64,000 nt of DNA from Kitasatospora papulosa (GCF_000717245.1 NZ_JNYQ01000001.1:682001-746000), one strand, 5' to 3'. Positions 44,006 to 53,297 are shown, counted from the stretch's first letter. The notes: a model not told the origin generated them from the letters alone. Numbers and translations: made by a program.

Positions 44006-44593
44006 TTACGCCGGGCCCTCCGGGAAAGCCCCGTTCCCCTGTGCGAGGACGGCCACGCGGTCCAGGATCGCCGCCCACGGGAGCTCCCGGACCGCCGGGC
44101 CCCGACGTGGCTCGTACAGGGGCCATACGTCAGGCCCGTACACCAGATCCACGCCCGCCCCGCGCAGTGTCCCGAGGTGACCCTCCCATGCCGGGTGCCG
44201 TGCGTGGGCCGCGTTGATCCGGGGGAACACCACCACCGGGACGCCGATCGTCCCCAGGGCCTCGCCCACCTGCGTCAGCGCCTGGTTGTCGGCGATCCCC
44301 GTCGCCAGCTTGGCGACGTAGTTCGCGCTCGCCGGAGCGACGACGTAGCAGTCGGCGACCGGGTGCGGGCGGGGTTCGGCCGGCAGGCGGGGCGAGTCGC
44401 GTACCGGGAGGCCGGTCAGCGTCTCCAGCAGGTCCAGTTCACCGTTCGCCCTCAGCCATCGGCCTGCGGTCGGTGTCAGGGTCACGGCCACCTGCCAGCC
44501 CAGCGCGAGAGCCGGTCCGACCAGCCCGGTGCGCAGCGTCTCCACCCCGTCGGTCGCCGTCGCCACGACTCCCAGCACCCCGCGGCCGCCCAT
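44006..44593 (-). CDS. Flavoprotein (PPC-decarboxylase/HFCD fold)
   Basis: Protein of 195 aa of the homo-oligomeric flavin-containing Cys decarboxylase group. Visible are the N-terminal strand VLGVVATATDG, VAVTLTPTAGRWL, and the family motif VADCYVVAPASANYVAKLATGIADNQAL. It is not the CoaBC enzyme, since it lacks the ligase half. Substrate unknown. The ATG at 44593 was taken; a GTG at 44599 lies closer to the GGAGG site and is equally possible. It lies just upstream of the MOSC gene on the same strand. Confidence 0.85.
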   Translation of the reverse strand: MGGRGVLGVVATATDGVETLRTGLVGPALALGWQVAVTLTPTAGRWLRANGELDLLETLTGLPVRDSPRLPAEPRPHPVADCYVVAPASANYVAKLATGIADNQALTQVGEALGTIGVPVVVFPRINAAHARHPAWEGHLGTLRGAGVDLVYGPDVWPLYEPRRGPAVRELPWAAILDRVAVLAQGNGAFPEGPA

Positions 44594-44721
44594 GCCCACC
44601 GTTCCTCCGCCCCGCGTCGCCCGTCACTCGGCCGACGTTCCCGCAGAGACCTACCACGACCCCGGTGCCCGCCGGTAGCGCCGCCTCCCCGTCGGAAGCC
44701 CCGCCGTGACGCGGCAACGCC

Positions 44722-45234
44722 TCAGCCGGACACGCCGAGATCCTGCCGCATCAGACGGTGCATGGCCGTGAGCTTCGGATCCGCCGCCTTGAGGTCCAGC
44801 AGCAGCCGCACGGCCGTCTCCCCGTCGCGGGGCACACCCCGGTCGACGCGCTTGAGGGCGGCGTCCACCCCCGCGAGGACCACGTTGACCTCGCGGGACG
44901 AGTCGAGGACGGCCTCCGGGACGATCATCTGGGCCTCGGCGTACCGGGCACGGTAGTCGCGGCGCCCTTCCTCCAGCCGCTCCCGGTCCTCGTCGGTGAG
45001 GACCCCGTCCCGCGTACGGTGCAGGGCGTCCTTGAGGAGGGTGTGGAAGTGGCTGGTCGCCCGGTTCATCGAGGTGTAGGCGGTGCGCCGCTCCTCCAGG
45101 AGCCGCCGCCGCTCCTCGACCAGGCCCTCGGCGTCGCGTTGGCGTTTCGTCACCCAGCTGGCGACCAGCGGCGCGAAGAGTGTGCCGAGCACTCCGACGA
45201 CTGCGGTGACCATGGCGGCTATGGCTGCGCTCAT
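44722..45234 (-). CDS. Small membrane-anchored helical protein
   Basis: Protein of 170 aa: an N-terminal hydrophobic segment (AAMVTAVVGVLGTLFAPLVASWV, about 6-28) then a charged helical region (KRQRDAEGLVEERRRLLEERR and onward). No family recognised. Likely a single-span protein with a cytosolic coiled domain. It stands alone between convergent and divergent neighbours. Confidence 0.7.
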   Translation of the reverse strand: MSAAIAAMVTAVVGVLGTLFAPLVASWVTKRQRDAEGLVEERRRLLEERRTAYTSMNRATSHFHTLLKDALHRTRDGVLTDEDRERLEEGRRDYRARYAEAQMIVPEAVLDSSREVNVVLAGVDAALKRVDRGVPRDGETAVRLLLDLKAADPKLTAMHRLMRQDLGVSG

Positions 45235-45375
45235 GGGGAGGACCCTAGCCAGCTGTTCGCGCGCGCGGTGGCCTGTCCGCCCAGCCCGCCCTCCCGTGCG
45301 TCAACGAGCGCGCCACGGCCGCCTTCCACCGCCGCCGAAATTGCGGGCCCGGGGGCCACGGGGGACCGTGGAGGC

Positions 45376-45591
45376 ATGTCCGGACACCCGCCTGTGATCG
45401 TGTATCCGCCCACGCCGACCGGTGGGCGGCGGGTGACCGTGCGCGGGCAGATCGTGGGGCTGGCGCACGGCCGTGGGGACGTCGCCTCGTATCTGCGGCG
45501 GGCCGGGCTGGCGGAGGGGGCCGAGGAGATCGATCTGGACCAGCCGGAACTGATCGAGTGGCGGGGCGGAGACCTCGAAACCTGGGGATGA
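45376..45591 (+). CDS. Small conserved actinobacterial protein
   Basis: Protein of 71 aa (VIVYPPTPTGGRRVTVRGQI, then YLRRAGLAEGAEEIDLDQP). I recall similar small proteins in streptomycetes but cannot name a family. GGAGG ends 1 base before the ATG, an unusually short spacing. The 171 bases after it (45592-45762) show no gene. Confidence 0.6.
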   Translation: MSGHPPVIVYPPTPTGGRRVTVRGQIVGLAHGRGDVASYLRRAGLAEGAEEIDLDQPELIEWRGGDLETWG

Positions 45592-45762
45592 GCCCCGCGC
45601 GGCGGCGTGGTGCTGCCGTCACCCGAACGGGCGCGCCCGGGTCGTTGCCGGTGAGGCCGTCCCGCAGGGTCGGACCTGCCCGCCGCCGTGCACCACCGTC
45701 CGCCGAGTGGAGGAGTCCCATGGCCCGGTCACTGCCCGCACCCGGACCTCGGGCCGTCTGAC

Positions 45763-47148
45763 ATGAGCCCGGGGCGAGGAGGCCTGGAGCCGGACGCGGT
45801 CACCGCGCTGGCCGCCGACGCGTACGTCTACGGATCCCCGCTCGTCCGCCAGCTGTCGGCCGTCCAGGCGTGTCTCCACGAGGGCAGCGGGATGCTCGCG
45901 CCGGCTCCCTTCAACGACTTCGCCCACGCGGACGGGCCGGCCACGCCCGGTACCCACGTCCCGTACGCCCCGGCCGACCTCGTCGACGCGCTCGCCCAGC
46001 TCGACCTCTCCGGAGGCCCGGTCAGGCTGCACGTCCCGGACACCGGCGGTGCGTACTACGTCCTCCAGTTCGTGGACGCGTGGGGCAACGCGTTCGCCTA
46101 CCTCGGCCCCCGGGCCACCGGTACGGGCGAGGGGGACTGGCTGGTCGTGCCGCCGGGCTGGGCCGGTACGGTCCCCGACGGGCTGTCGGGGGTGATCGAC
46201 GCGCCCACCTCCGTCGTCTCCGTCGTGGGCCGCCTCGCCTGCGACGGACCGGAGGATCTGCCGCGCGTCAGGGCGCTCCAGCAGGAGCTCACGCTCACGC
46301 ATCTGGGCGACCGCGCCCACCGGACGGGTCTCCCGGCGACCGAGCCGGGGGTACCGGGGGAACTGCGGTTCTTCGAGGAGCTCCGGGTGTGGATGGCCGA
46401 CTTCCCGCCCGCCTCGGCGGATCGCGCGTACCAGGACCGCTTCCAGCCCCTGGGGCTCCTGGAGGAGGGGATCTCGCCGTACGTGTCGGCCGGGCCCGGA
46501 CTCGTACGCGCCCTGGGGCGAGGGCTGGCCCTGGGCCGCCTGCGGGTGGAGGAGGCCGCCCGGCGTGCGGGGGCCGCGCCCGGCGGGCCACCGGGCGCCT
46601 GGCGGACGGTTCCGCACCTGCGCGACTACAACCTGGACCACTTCGGCGTCGGCACGCTCCGGGGACCGGAATGGACGATCGCCGACCGTGAGGCCTCCTA
46701 CCTGGTCAGAGCGGTGGCCGCGCGGCAGGGGCGCCGGCTGCCCCACGGGTACGAGGCGGTGTACGCGCACACGGCGTGCGACTCCCGCGGCCACCCGCTC
46801 GACGGCCTCCACCCCTACGTCCTGCGCCTCTCCCCGCCGCCACCGGTGCGGGCGTTCTGGTCGCTGACCGTGTACGACAGCCCGGGAGGCCACCTGGTCG
46901 CGAACGCCGAGGAACGGTACGCGATCGGGGACCGGACGCCCGGACTCGTCCACGGTGCCGACGGCTCGCTGACGCTGCACCTCGCGGCTGAGCGCCCCGC
47001 TGACCCGGCCGCGGCCGCCAACTGGCTGCCCGTGCCGCCCGGCCGCTTCCGCGCGTTGATGCGGCTCCACCTGCCCGACCGGGCGATTCTCGACGGGAGC
47101 TACGTCATCCCGCCGGTCGGGCCGCTCGGGGGCCGGGCGGGAGCGTAG
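45763..47148 (+). CDS. DUF1254/DUF1214-type protein
   Basis: Protein of 461 aa with the two-domain layout of this family: DUF1254 (about 10-150; AADAYVYGSPLVRQ, YVLQFVDAWGNAFAYLGPR, GTVPDGLSGVIDAPT) and DUF1214 (about 330-455; AFWSLTVYDSPGGHLVANAE, LPVPPGRFRALMRLHLPD). Most relatives are secreted, but no signal peptide is visible here. The function is undefined. The ATG at 45763 was chosen; the frame is open to 45688. Confidence 0.85.
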   Translation: MSPGRGGLEPDAVTALAADAYVYGSPLVRQLSAVQACLHEGSGMLAPAPFNDFAHADGPATPGTHVPYAPADLVDALAQLDLSGGPVRLHVPDTGGAYYVLQFVDAWGNAFAYLGPRATGTGEGDWLVVPPGWAGTVPDGLSGVIDAPTSVVSVVGRLACDGPEDLPRVRALQQELTLTHLGDRAHRTGLPATEPGVPGELRFFEELRVWMADFPPASADRAYQDRFQPLGLLEEGISPYVSAGPGLVRALGRGLALGRLRVEEAARRAGAAPGGPPGAWRTVPHLRDYNLDHFGVGTLRGPEWTIADREASYLVRAVAARQGRRLPHGYEAVYAHTACDSRGHPLDGLHPYVLRLSPPPPVRAFWSLTVYDSPGGHLVANAEERYAIGDRTPGLVHGADGSLTLHLAAERPADPAAAANWLPVPPGRFRALMRLHLPDRAILDGSYVIPPVGPLGGRAGA

Positions 47149-47190
47149 GTCCGGAGGCCGGTTGTCAGTGTCGCGTCGCACACTGGAGGC

Positions 47191-47415
47191 ATGTGCCGCA
47201 GCATCAAGACGCTTCGTCCGCCAGCCATCCCCGAAGAGGCCACCGAGGAGGAGATGAGAGCAGCCGCCCTGCAGTACGTCCGCAAGGTGTCGGGCTTCCG
47301 TGCGCCCGCCGCGCACAACCAGGAGGTCTTCGACCGGGCCGTCGCCGAGATCGCCGACGCGACCCAGCGGCTGCTGGACGGCCTGGAGATACGGGGCGCG
47401 GCCGCCCGGGCCTGA
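47191..47415 (+). CDS. DUF2277 family protein
   Basis: Protein of 74 aa beginning MCRSIKTLRPP, the diagnostic DUF2277 opening with its conserved cysteine, and continuing EEEMRAAALQYVRKVSGFR and HNQEVFDRAVAEIA. Function unknown; small and soluble. Confidence 0.9.
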   Translation: MCRSIKTLRPPAIPEEATEEEMRAAALQYVRKVSGFRAPAAHNQEVFDRAVAEIADATQRLLDGLEIRGAAARA

Positions 47416-47431
47416 GCTGCCGTGCGGGCCG

Positions 47432-48100
47432 TCAGGTGCCGGCCGGGGCTCCGGCGACCGCAGCCGCAACCGCGGACGGCCGGGCGGGGCGGCGGACGAC
47501 GACCGCCGCGAGCGAGCCCGCCAGGAACAGGGCGAGCACCGAGACCGCCGTGCCCAGCCACCCCGCGCCCAGCCACTGGCCGCCGAAGTAGCCGAGGCCC
47601 ACGCTGTAGACGGCCCAGGCCACGCCGGCGACGGCCGACCAGGGCAGGAACTCCTTCACCTTGCGGTGGGCGGCGCCCGCCCCCAGCGAGACGACGGACC
47701 GGCCGGCCGGGGCGAAACGGGCTATGACGACGAGCGCCCCTCCGCCGCGGCTCAGCGCCGCGCCGAGGCGCTCCTGCGCGGAGGTCAGACGGCGGGAGCG
47801 GGCGATGGCCCGGTCGAGGCGGTCGCCGCCGCGCCAGGCGAGGCGGTAGGCGACCAGGTCGCCGAGCACGGACGCCGTGGCCGCGCAGAGGGTGAGGATC
47901 ACGAGCGAGGGCACGTGCCGGGTGGCTTCCCCGGCCGCGGCGGTGACCGTGGTGGAGGTGCTCGCGGCGGCCGCGGTGGCAGCGGTGATCACCAGAACAC
48001 CGCTGGGGAGTACGGGAAGGAAGACGTCCAGGACCACCGAGAGGGCGACCACCGCGTAGATCCATGGGCTGCCGGTCAGCGCACCCACACTCTCGAGCAC
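47432..48100 (-). CDS. DedA-family (VTT/SNARE-associated) membrane protein
   Basis: Protein of 222 aa with five or six hydrophobic segments. The family glycine/arginine motif ARFAPAGRSVVSLGAGAAH (about residues 128-146) is present. DedA proteins are membrane proteins proposed to move phospholipids or couple to the proton gradient. The GTG at 48100 (MLESVGALTG when initiated) was taken. It is convergent with DUF2277. Confidence 0.85.
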   Translation of the reverse strand: MLESVGALTGSPWIYAVVALSVVLDVFLPVLPSGVLVITAATAAAASTSTTVTAAAGEATRHVPSLVILTLCAATASVLGDLVAYRLAWRGGDRLDRAIARSRRLTSAQERLGAALSRGGGALVVIARFAPAGRSVVSLGAGAAHRKVKEFLPWSAVAGVAWAVYSVGLGYFGGQWLGAGWLGTAVSVLALFLAGSLAAVVVRRPARPSAVAAAVAGAPAGT

Positions 48101-48286
48101 TTTCTACTCCCCGTTCCCGGTTCCCGTGTTCCGTGTCAACGCCGCGACGTCGCAGGGGAGCGGCAGGAGCGGCAGGGCCAGCTGTACAGCGTACGCCTGC
48201 TGTTCACCGGGTTCACCTGGTATTCGCCGGGCGCGCGTCCGATGTCGCGCAGGTCACGCGCGGCACCGGACCCCCGGGGAACGCGA

Positions 48287-48320
48287 CTCCGGCCCCCCTT
48301 GTAGGGAAGGGGGGCCGGAG
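48287..48320. terminator. Hairpin after the DoxX-like gene
   Basis: CTCCGGCCCCCCTT (48287-48300) pairs exactly with AAGGGGGGCCGGAG (48307-48320) around a 6-base loop. It starts 16 bases past the DoxX stop on the minus strand. Confidence 0.82.
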
Positions 48321-48335
48321 TGCGGGGAGCGTGCG

Positions 48336-48794
48336 TCAGACCGAGACGGCCCGGGCCTTCTCGCGGGCGGGTTCACCCGCGTGCCCGGAGCTGTCGCGGG
48401 AGGAGAACAGCCGGTCCAGGCCGAGGGCGCCGGAGCCGGTGAAGACGAGCAGCAGGAAGGCCCAGCAGAAGACCGCCGACGCCTCGCCGCCGTTCTGCAG
48501 GGGGAACAGCGACTCGGGCTGGTGGACCTTGAAGTACGCGTAGGCCATGGAGCCCGAGCAGACGAGGGCGGCGATACGGGTGCCGAGGCCGAGTGCGACC
48601 AGGGTGCCGCCGACGAGCTGGATGACAGCGGCGTACCAGCCCGGCCAGGTGCCGGCGGGGACGGTGCCGCCGCCCATGGCGCCGCCCAGGACTCCGAAGA
48701 GCGAAGCGGCACCGTGGCAGGCGAAGAGGAAGCCGATGACGATACGGAAGAGGCCGAGGGCGTAGGGCTGGGCCCGGTTCAGGCGTATGGACAT
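48336..48794 (-). CDS. DoxX-family membrane protein
   Basis: Protein of 152 aa with four hydrophobic segments: LGLFRIVIGFLFACHGAASLF, YAAVIQLVGGTLVALGLG, ALVCSGSMAYAYFKVHQPE and CWAFLLLVFTGSGALGLDRL. This is the DoxX pattern, including the family GR/HGxxxLFG start. Some actinobacterial DoxX proteins form redox complexes with a superoxide dismutase and a sulfurtransferase; none are adjacent here. The gene is monocistronic, with a strong hairpin behind it. Confidence 0.88.
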   Translation of the reverse strand: MSIRLNRAQPYALGLFRIVIGFLFACHGAASLFGVLGGAMGGGTVPAGTWPGWYAAVIQLVGGTLVALGLGTRIAALVCSGSMAYAYFKVHQPESLFPLQNGGEASAVFCWAFLLLVFTGSGALGLDRLFSSRDSSGHAGEPAREKARAVSV

Positions 48795-48905
48795 GGGGGG
48801 TGGGGCTCCTTCGGTCTGGGGACGTGAACCGATCGGGGCCCATCAGGTTAGGGAGACCTCATTATTACTTGCAAGTTCAACATTATGAGGCTGGCTGAAA
48901 GTCGG

Positions 48906-50582
48906 TCATTCGTTCGATGTCAGTGAGCGCTCCATCACGGTCTCCAACTGGGCCCCCGTGGACCTCGCTCTGGCCTGAACCAATGTCAGCGCAGCCTTCC
49001 GGCCATGCAGGGTGAGTGTCATCAGCTGATTGCCGAACCACGGTCCGCCCGTCTTGCGCCAGCGCATCGGAGGGCGGCCCGTCCGTCCGTGGAGCGCCAG
49101 CGCACGGCCGAGCCACCGGCCCGCGCCGCTCCAGCCGAAGCGGAACCCGGCGCGTATGTAGGCGGGGACGGAGTTGTGGACGGGAGAGCAGGTCAGTTGC
49201 AGGACGTGCGCGGCGGGAGTGCCGTCCGGGGTGGAGTCGGACCACTGGGGTTCGGTGATGTAGGCGTGGTGCACATCGCCCGAGAGCACGCAAATCGTCG
49301 CGGGGGCGCCGGAGGCGCGTCCCGCCTCCCGCAGCAGCTCCGACAACTGGTCGAAGGACTCCGGGAACGCGGCCCAATGCTCCAGGTCACCGGCCCGGCG
49401 CACCTTCTCCCCGCGGCGCGCCCAGCGTTCGCCGCGGGCACCGCGGCACAGGGCCGCGTTCCAGGTCTCCGCATCGTGGACGAGGGGTGGCAGCAGCCAC
49501 GGGAGCGAGGTGCCGATCAGGAGGTGGTCGTACGCGCCGGGGTCGTCGAGCACCTCGGAGCGCAGCCACGCGGCCTCCTCGTCGCGCAGCATCGCCCGCC
49601 GCTGTTCCTCGAGGGTCCGGGCCGCCCGGGTGTCGACCATCAGCAGTCGTACTCGGCCGAAAACACGCCGGTAGCTCCAGCGGGTCCGGGCCGGCTCGGC
49701 GTCGACCGCCGCGGCATGGGCGCGCAGGGTCTCGGTGCCGTCGGGAGCGGCGCGCACGGCGGCGTAGACCGGGTCGGCCTCCAGGGCCTCGGGGGAGAGG
49801 TTGCCGAGGTGCTGGTAGACCCAGTACGACATCAGCCCGCTGACGATCCGCTCGTGCCACCAGGGAGTGCGCCGCATGTCCCGGACCCAGGCCTCGCTGG
49901 TGTTCCAGTCGTCGATGACGTCGTGGTCGTCGAAGATCATGCAGCTGGGGACCGTGGAGAGCAGCCATCGCACGTCCGGGTCGCGCCAGGACTCGTCGTA
50001 CAGATGGGTGTACTCCTCGAAGTCCGCGACCTCGGCGCCGGGGGCCTCGTCCAGGTCGCGGCGGGCCGCGAGCCGTCGCTGTGTGGCGGGCGAGGTCTCG
50101 TCCGCGTACACCTGGTCACCGAGGAGCAGCAGGACGTCCGGGCGGACCGCCTCGGGGTCGGCGGCGAGGCGGACGGCCAGGGTGTCGAGCGCGTCCGGGC
50201 CGATGGCGTCGTGGCCGTGGGCGGGCGGCGCGGCCCACCGGCAGGAGCCGAACGCGACCCGGACCGGACTCTCCTCGTCGGGCTGGGGGAGCGCGGGGGT
50301 GGTGATGGTGCTCGGCGGGAAGTGGGAGTCCTCGGGCGGCCACACCTGCCGGCCGTCGAGCAGCACCTCGTAGGGCGTGGTGGAGCCGGGCGTCAGCCCT
50401 TCCACCACCACCAGGGCGTAGTGATGGCCCTGGACGGCGAACGTGGGCGCGGAGCCCGCCGCCCCGTCCGCGCAGCGGACCTCCGCCGTGCAGGGCCTGG
50501 TCGACTCCACCCAGACCGTCGCCCGGGAGCCGGACTCCCAGTCGACGTACCTCAGCAGTGGTCCCAGGCGTAGCCCGGCCAT
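48906..50582 (-). CDS. PhoD-like metallophosphatase (no signal peptide)
   Basis: Protein of 558 aa. A small N-terminal Fn3-like domain (1-105, ATVWVESTRPCTAEVRC) precedes the PhoD metallophosphatase domain with VRVAFGSCRW, PDVLLLLGDQVYADE, CMIFDDHDVIDDWN (metal ligands) and CVLSGDVHHAYI. Classical PhoD enzymes are Tat-exported; no twin-arginine signal is visible here, so this one is probably cytosolic or has another substrate. The 111 bases upstream of DoxX separate the two genes. Confidence 0.9.
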   Translation of the reverse strand: MAGLRLGPLLRYVDWESGSRATVWVESTRPCTAEVRCADGAAGSAPTFAVQGHHYALVVVEGLTPGSTTPYEVLLDGRQVWPPEDSHFPPSTITTPALPQPDEESPVRVAFGSCRWAAPPAHGHDAIGPDALDTLAVRLAADPEAVRPDVLLLLGDQVYADETSPATQRRLAARRDLDEAPGAEVADFEEYTHLYDESWRDPDVRWLLSTVPSCMIFDDHDVIDDWNTSEAWVRDMRRTPWWHERIVSGLMSYWVYQHLGNLSPEALEADPVYAAVRAAPDGTETLRAHAAAVDAEPARTRWSYRRVFGRVRLLMVDTRAARTLEEQRRAMLRDEEAAWLRSEVLDDPGAYDHLLIGTSLPWLLPPLVHDAETWNAALCRGARGERWARRGEKVRRAGDLEHWAAFPESFDQLSELLREAGRASGAPATICVLSGDVHHAYITEPQWSDSTPDGTPAAHVLQLTCSPVHNSVPAYIRAGFRFGWSGAGRWLGRALALHGRTGRPPMRWRKTGGPWFGNQLMTLTLHGRKAALTLVQARARSTGAQLETVMERSLTSNE

Positions 50583-50672
50583 GTGTGCCCTCCTCGCGTC
50601 GCCGTGACCGATGGCTCCGTAGGGTACGGAACGACGGAGGAGGGCGGGTGGTTCCGGCGTGGCGGGAGGGTG

Positions 50673-51317
50673 TCAGCAGCCGTTCAGGACCGACTGGAGG
50701 GCGCTCTTCTCGGTGGAGTCGACACTGAGGCCGTAGTAGTGCTTCACGTGCACCCAGGCGCGGGCGTAGGTGCAGCGGTAGGCGGTGCGCGAGGGGAGCC
50801 ACTCGCCCGGGTCCTGGTCGCTCTTGGACTGGTTGACGTTGTCGGTGACCGCGATGAGCTGAGGGCGGGTCAGGTCGTTGGCGAAGGACTGCCGCTGGGC
50901 GGTCGTCCAGCCGCTGGCCCCGGAGCGCCAGGCCTCGGCGAGCGGGACCATGTGGTCGATGTCCAGGTCGGACGCGGCGGTCCAGGTGGCTCCGTCGTAC
51001 TCGGAGTACCAGCTGCCGCTGGTCGCGGCGCAGGAGGAGTCCTGCACGACGCCGGTGCCGTCACGCTTCAGCACCACCTCGCGGGTGTTGCAGGCTCCCG
51101 ACTGGGTGATCCAGTGGGGGAACTTGTCACGGCTGTAGCCGGACGAGGAGCCCTCGGTGGAGACGGTGAGCTGCCCCAGATACGTACGGGCGGTCGATGC
51201 GCTGACCGGGGTGGGCATCGCGGCCTGGGCGGTCGGAGCCGTGAGGAGCCCGGTCGTGGCGGCGAGCGCGGCGGAGGCGGCGACGACGGCTATGCGACGC
51301 GCGTAGATACCTGACAT
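50673..51317 (-). CDS. Secreted HNH-type nuclease (DUF1524 family)
   Basis: Exported protein of 214 aa with a signal peptide (VVAASAALAATTGLLTAPTAQA, cleavage about residue 32). The mature domain carries the HNH-like motif DLDIDHMVPLAEAWRSGASGW (about 118-138) and NVNQSKSDQDPGEWLP, as in the DUF1524/GmrSD C-terminal nuclease group. Four cysteines fit an extracellular protein. Likely role: digestion of environmental DNA for nutrients or in competition. It stands alone. Confidence 0.88.
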   Translation of the reverse strand: MSGIYARRIAVVAASAALAATTGLLTAPTAQAAMPTPVSASTARTYLGQLTVSTEGSSSGYSRDKFPHWITQSGACNTREVVLKRDGTGVVQDSSCAATSGSWYSEYDGATWTAASDLDIDHMVPLAEAWRSGASGWTTAQRQSFANDLTRPQLIAVTDNVNQSKSDQDPGEWLPSRTAYRCTYARAWVHVKHYYGLSVDSTEKSALQSVLNGC

Positions 51318-51559
51318 GTGAACTCCCTTGACGTGGGGGGCTGTTGCGCGGGCGACCTGCGGAGCCAGGCCATCGTGGCGGCGCCGGGTTTCGGTGGGGT
51401 GGTCGCCAGGTAACAGAGTGACGACATGCGCACGTCACATCAAGGGTTTGGACGGTCGGTCTGACGTCCCGTCCGAAAGGTGTTCGAGGAACGGGGTTGA
51501 CGAATGGGCCGTTCCGGGACGCGTTCCAGGTGCATCAAGGGCGGCCCTAGGGTGGCCCG

Positions 51560-52294
51560 GTGCTGTTTCCCGTCACTCCCACGCTCGGTCTCGTGCTCGC
51601 CGTCCTCCTGGTGTGCACCGCGGCCGTCGCCGCGTGGGCCTCGCTGGGCCGGTCCCGGGAGATCGTCGTCGCCGGGCTCCGGGCGGCGGTCCAACTGGCG
51701 GCCGTCTCCCTGCTCATCGGCTGGGTGGTGCACTCCCTGGGGCCCCTGCTGGGCTTCCTGGCGATGATGTTCGCGGTCGCGGTGCGTACCGCGGGACGGC
51801 GGGTCACCCCCAACCGCACCTGGTGGTGGGCGGCGCTCCCGATCGGTGCGGGCGTCGTGCCCGTCGTCGTGGCGCTGCTGCTCACCGGACTGCTCCCGCT
51901 GCGCGGTATCACGCTGATCCCGGTCACGGGAATCCTCATCGGGGGCGCCCTCACCGCGACCGTCCTCGGCGGGCGGCGCGCGCTGGACGAGCTCGGGACG
52001 CGGTGGGGGGAGGTGGAAGCCGGGATGGCGCTCGGGCTGCTCGACCGGGACGCCCGGCTGGAGATCGCCCGCCCCGCGGCGGCGGACGCGCTGCTGCCGG
52101 GGCTGGACCAGACCCGGACCGTGGGGCTCGTCACGCTGCCGGGGGCGTTCGTGGGCATGCTGCTGGGCGGCGCCTCACCCGTGGAGGCGGGCGCCGTCCA
52201 GCTGTTCGTCCTGGTGGCACTGATGGCGGTGCAGGTCGTGGCGGTCGCACTCGTGCTGGAACTCGTCGCGCGGGGACTGCTGCGCCGGAGCTGA
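51560..52294 (+). CDS. ABC-type metal transporter permease, FetB/UPF0014 family
   Basis: Membrane protein of 244 aa with six or seven hydrophobic segments. Family motifs are LRAAVQLAAVSLLIGWVV (about 38-55), LIPVTGILIGGALTATVL and VTLPGAFVGMLLGGASPVEAG (about 190-210). FetB partners an ATPase (FetA) in exporting iron or other metal in enterobacteria. No ATPase gene is adjacent here, so the partner must lie elsewhere. The ATG is preceded by CCCGG only, a weak ribosome site. Confidence 0.88.
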   Translation: MLFPVTPTLGLVLAVLLVCTAAVAAWASLGRSREIVVAGLRAAVQLAAVSLLIGWVVHSLGPLLGFLAMMFAVAVRTAGRRVTPNRTWWWAALPIGAGVVPVVVALLLTGLLPLRGITLIPVTGILIGGALTATVLGGRRALDELGTRWGEVEAGMALGLLDRDARLEIARPAAADALLPGLDQTRTVGLVTLPGAFVGMLLGGASPVEAGAVQLFVLVALMAVQVVAVALVLELVARGLLRRS

Positions 52295-52336
52295 GGCGGG
52301 GCCGCCCACTCGCCGCTGCGGGGTGGCCGGGCCCGT

Positions 52337-52406
52337 CACGCGGGAAGGGGGGACGCGTCTCATACGGGAGAAGGGACGCGTCTCACGGGTGAAGAGAGGC
52401 GTGTCT
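52337..52406. repeat. Three tandem repeats of about 23 bases before the HAD phosphatase stop
   Basis: Units start at 52337, 52361 and 52384, with a shared core of the form CACGGG-GAAG-GACGCGTCT. The last runs to the stop codon of the minus-strand phosphatase gene at 52406. The purpose is unknown. Confidence 0.6.
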
Positions 52407-53068
52407 CACGCGGCGTCGACGAGCAGGCGAATCGAACCGTCCGCGCACGCTTCCACCCGGAGCTGTGTCAGGTCCTCGACATGGACGTCGGGCGCGAGCG
52501 CGGCGGCGCGCGGGCCGACGCCCACGACGCGCATGCCGGCCGCCCGGCCCGCCGCGATGCCCGCCTCGGAGTCCTCGAACACGATGCAGTCCGCCGGGTC
52601 GAAGCCGAGTTCGGCCGCGCCCTTGAGGAAGCCCTCCGGGTCCGGCTTGCTGGCGCCCACCATCTCGGCGGTGACGCGGGTCTCCGGCATCGGCAGGGCC
52701 GCCGCCGTCATCCGCGCCTGTGCGAGCGCCTCGTCGGCCGAGGTCACGAGGGCGTGGGGGAGAGCCGCGATGGAGGCCATGAAGGCGGGGGCCCCGCCGA
52801 CGGGTACGACGCCTTCCGTGTCCGCGGTCTCCTCGGCGAGCATGATCCGGTTCTCCGCGTAGTTCTGCTCCATCGGGCGGTCCGGCAGCAGGGCGGCCAT
52901 CGTGGCGTAACCCTGACGGCCGTGGACCACCTCGAGGGCGGCCACGGGGTCGAGCCCCTGCGCGGTCGCCCAGCGGCGCCAGCAGCGTTCCACCACCGCG
53001 TCGGAATTGACGAGGGTGCCGTCCATGTCCAGCAGGAGGGCGCGGGCTTCGAGGACGGTGGCCGGCAT
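52406..53068 (-). CDS. HAD-superfamily sugar phosphatase
   Basis: Cytosolic phosphatase of 220 aa, beta-phosphoglucomutase/GPP-like. Motif I is LLLDMDGTLVNSDAVVERCW (about residues 11-30), motif II Thr/Ser lies in HALVTSADEALAQ, motif III Lys in VGASKPDPEGFL and motif IV in CIVFEDSEAGIAAG. The helical cap between motifs I and II indicates a C1-type cap as in sugar phosphatases. Likely clears a phosphorylated sugar. No operon partner. Confidence 0.92.
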   Translation of the reverse strand: MPATVLEARALLLDMDGTLVNSDAVVERCWRRWATAQGLDPVAALEVVHGRQGYATMAALLPDRPMEQNYAENRIMLAEETADTEGVVPVGGAPAFMASIAALPHALVTSADEALAQARMTAAALPMPETRVTAEMVGASKPDPEGFLKGAAELGFDPADCIVFEDSEAGIAAGRAAGMRVVGVGPRAAALAPDVHVEDLTQLRVEACADGSIRLLVDAA

Positions 53069-53113
53069 GGGCGTGCTACAGAGCGCGTGGGGACAGCTCG
53101 TAGCTGCGGTGAA

Positions 53114-53169
53114 GAAAAAACAAGTAGCCCCGCCCGCCGGTCAGGGAGAACGAGCGGAGGCTACTTTGT
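53114..53169 (-). terminator. Intrinsic terminator with a true U-tract
   Basis: Read on the minus strand: ACAAAGTAGCC, a long GC stem-loop, GGCTACTTGT and then TTTTTT (complement of 53115-53120). A real U-run is unusual in this GC-rich genome. It ends transcription from the peptidoglycan-binding gene at 53298. Confidence 0.8.
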
Positions 53170-53297
53170 TCCACCACGATACAAAAACCGTCGCCGAAAC
53201 GCCAATCCGGCGCCGATGCCTCTGTCGGTCCCGGTGCCGGGGCGGGGTGACGGACCGGCGCCCTCGGCGGACGAGGAGGAGCGACGCGGAGGCGTCC

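Noticed and set aside
45619..47469. 616-residue open frame on the minus strand
   Set aside because: Antisense to the DUF1254/DUF1214 gene, whose plus-strand sequence has recognisable domains.
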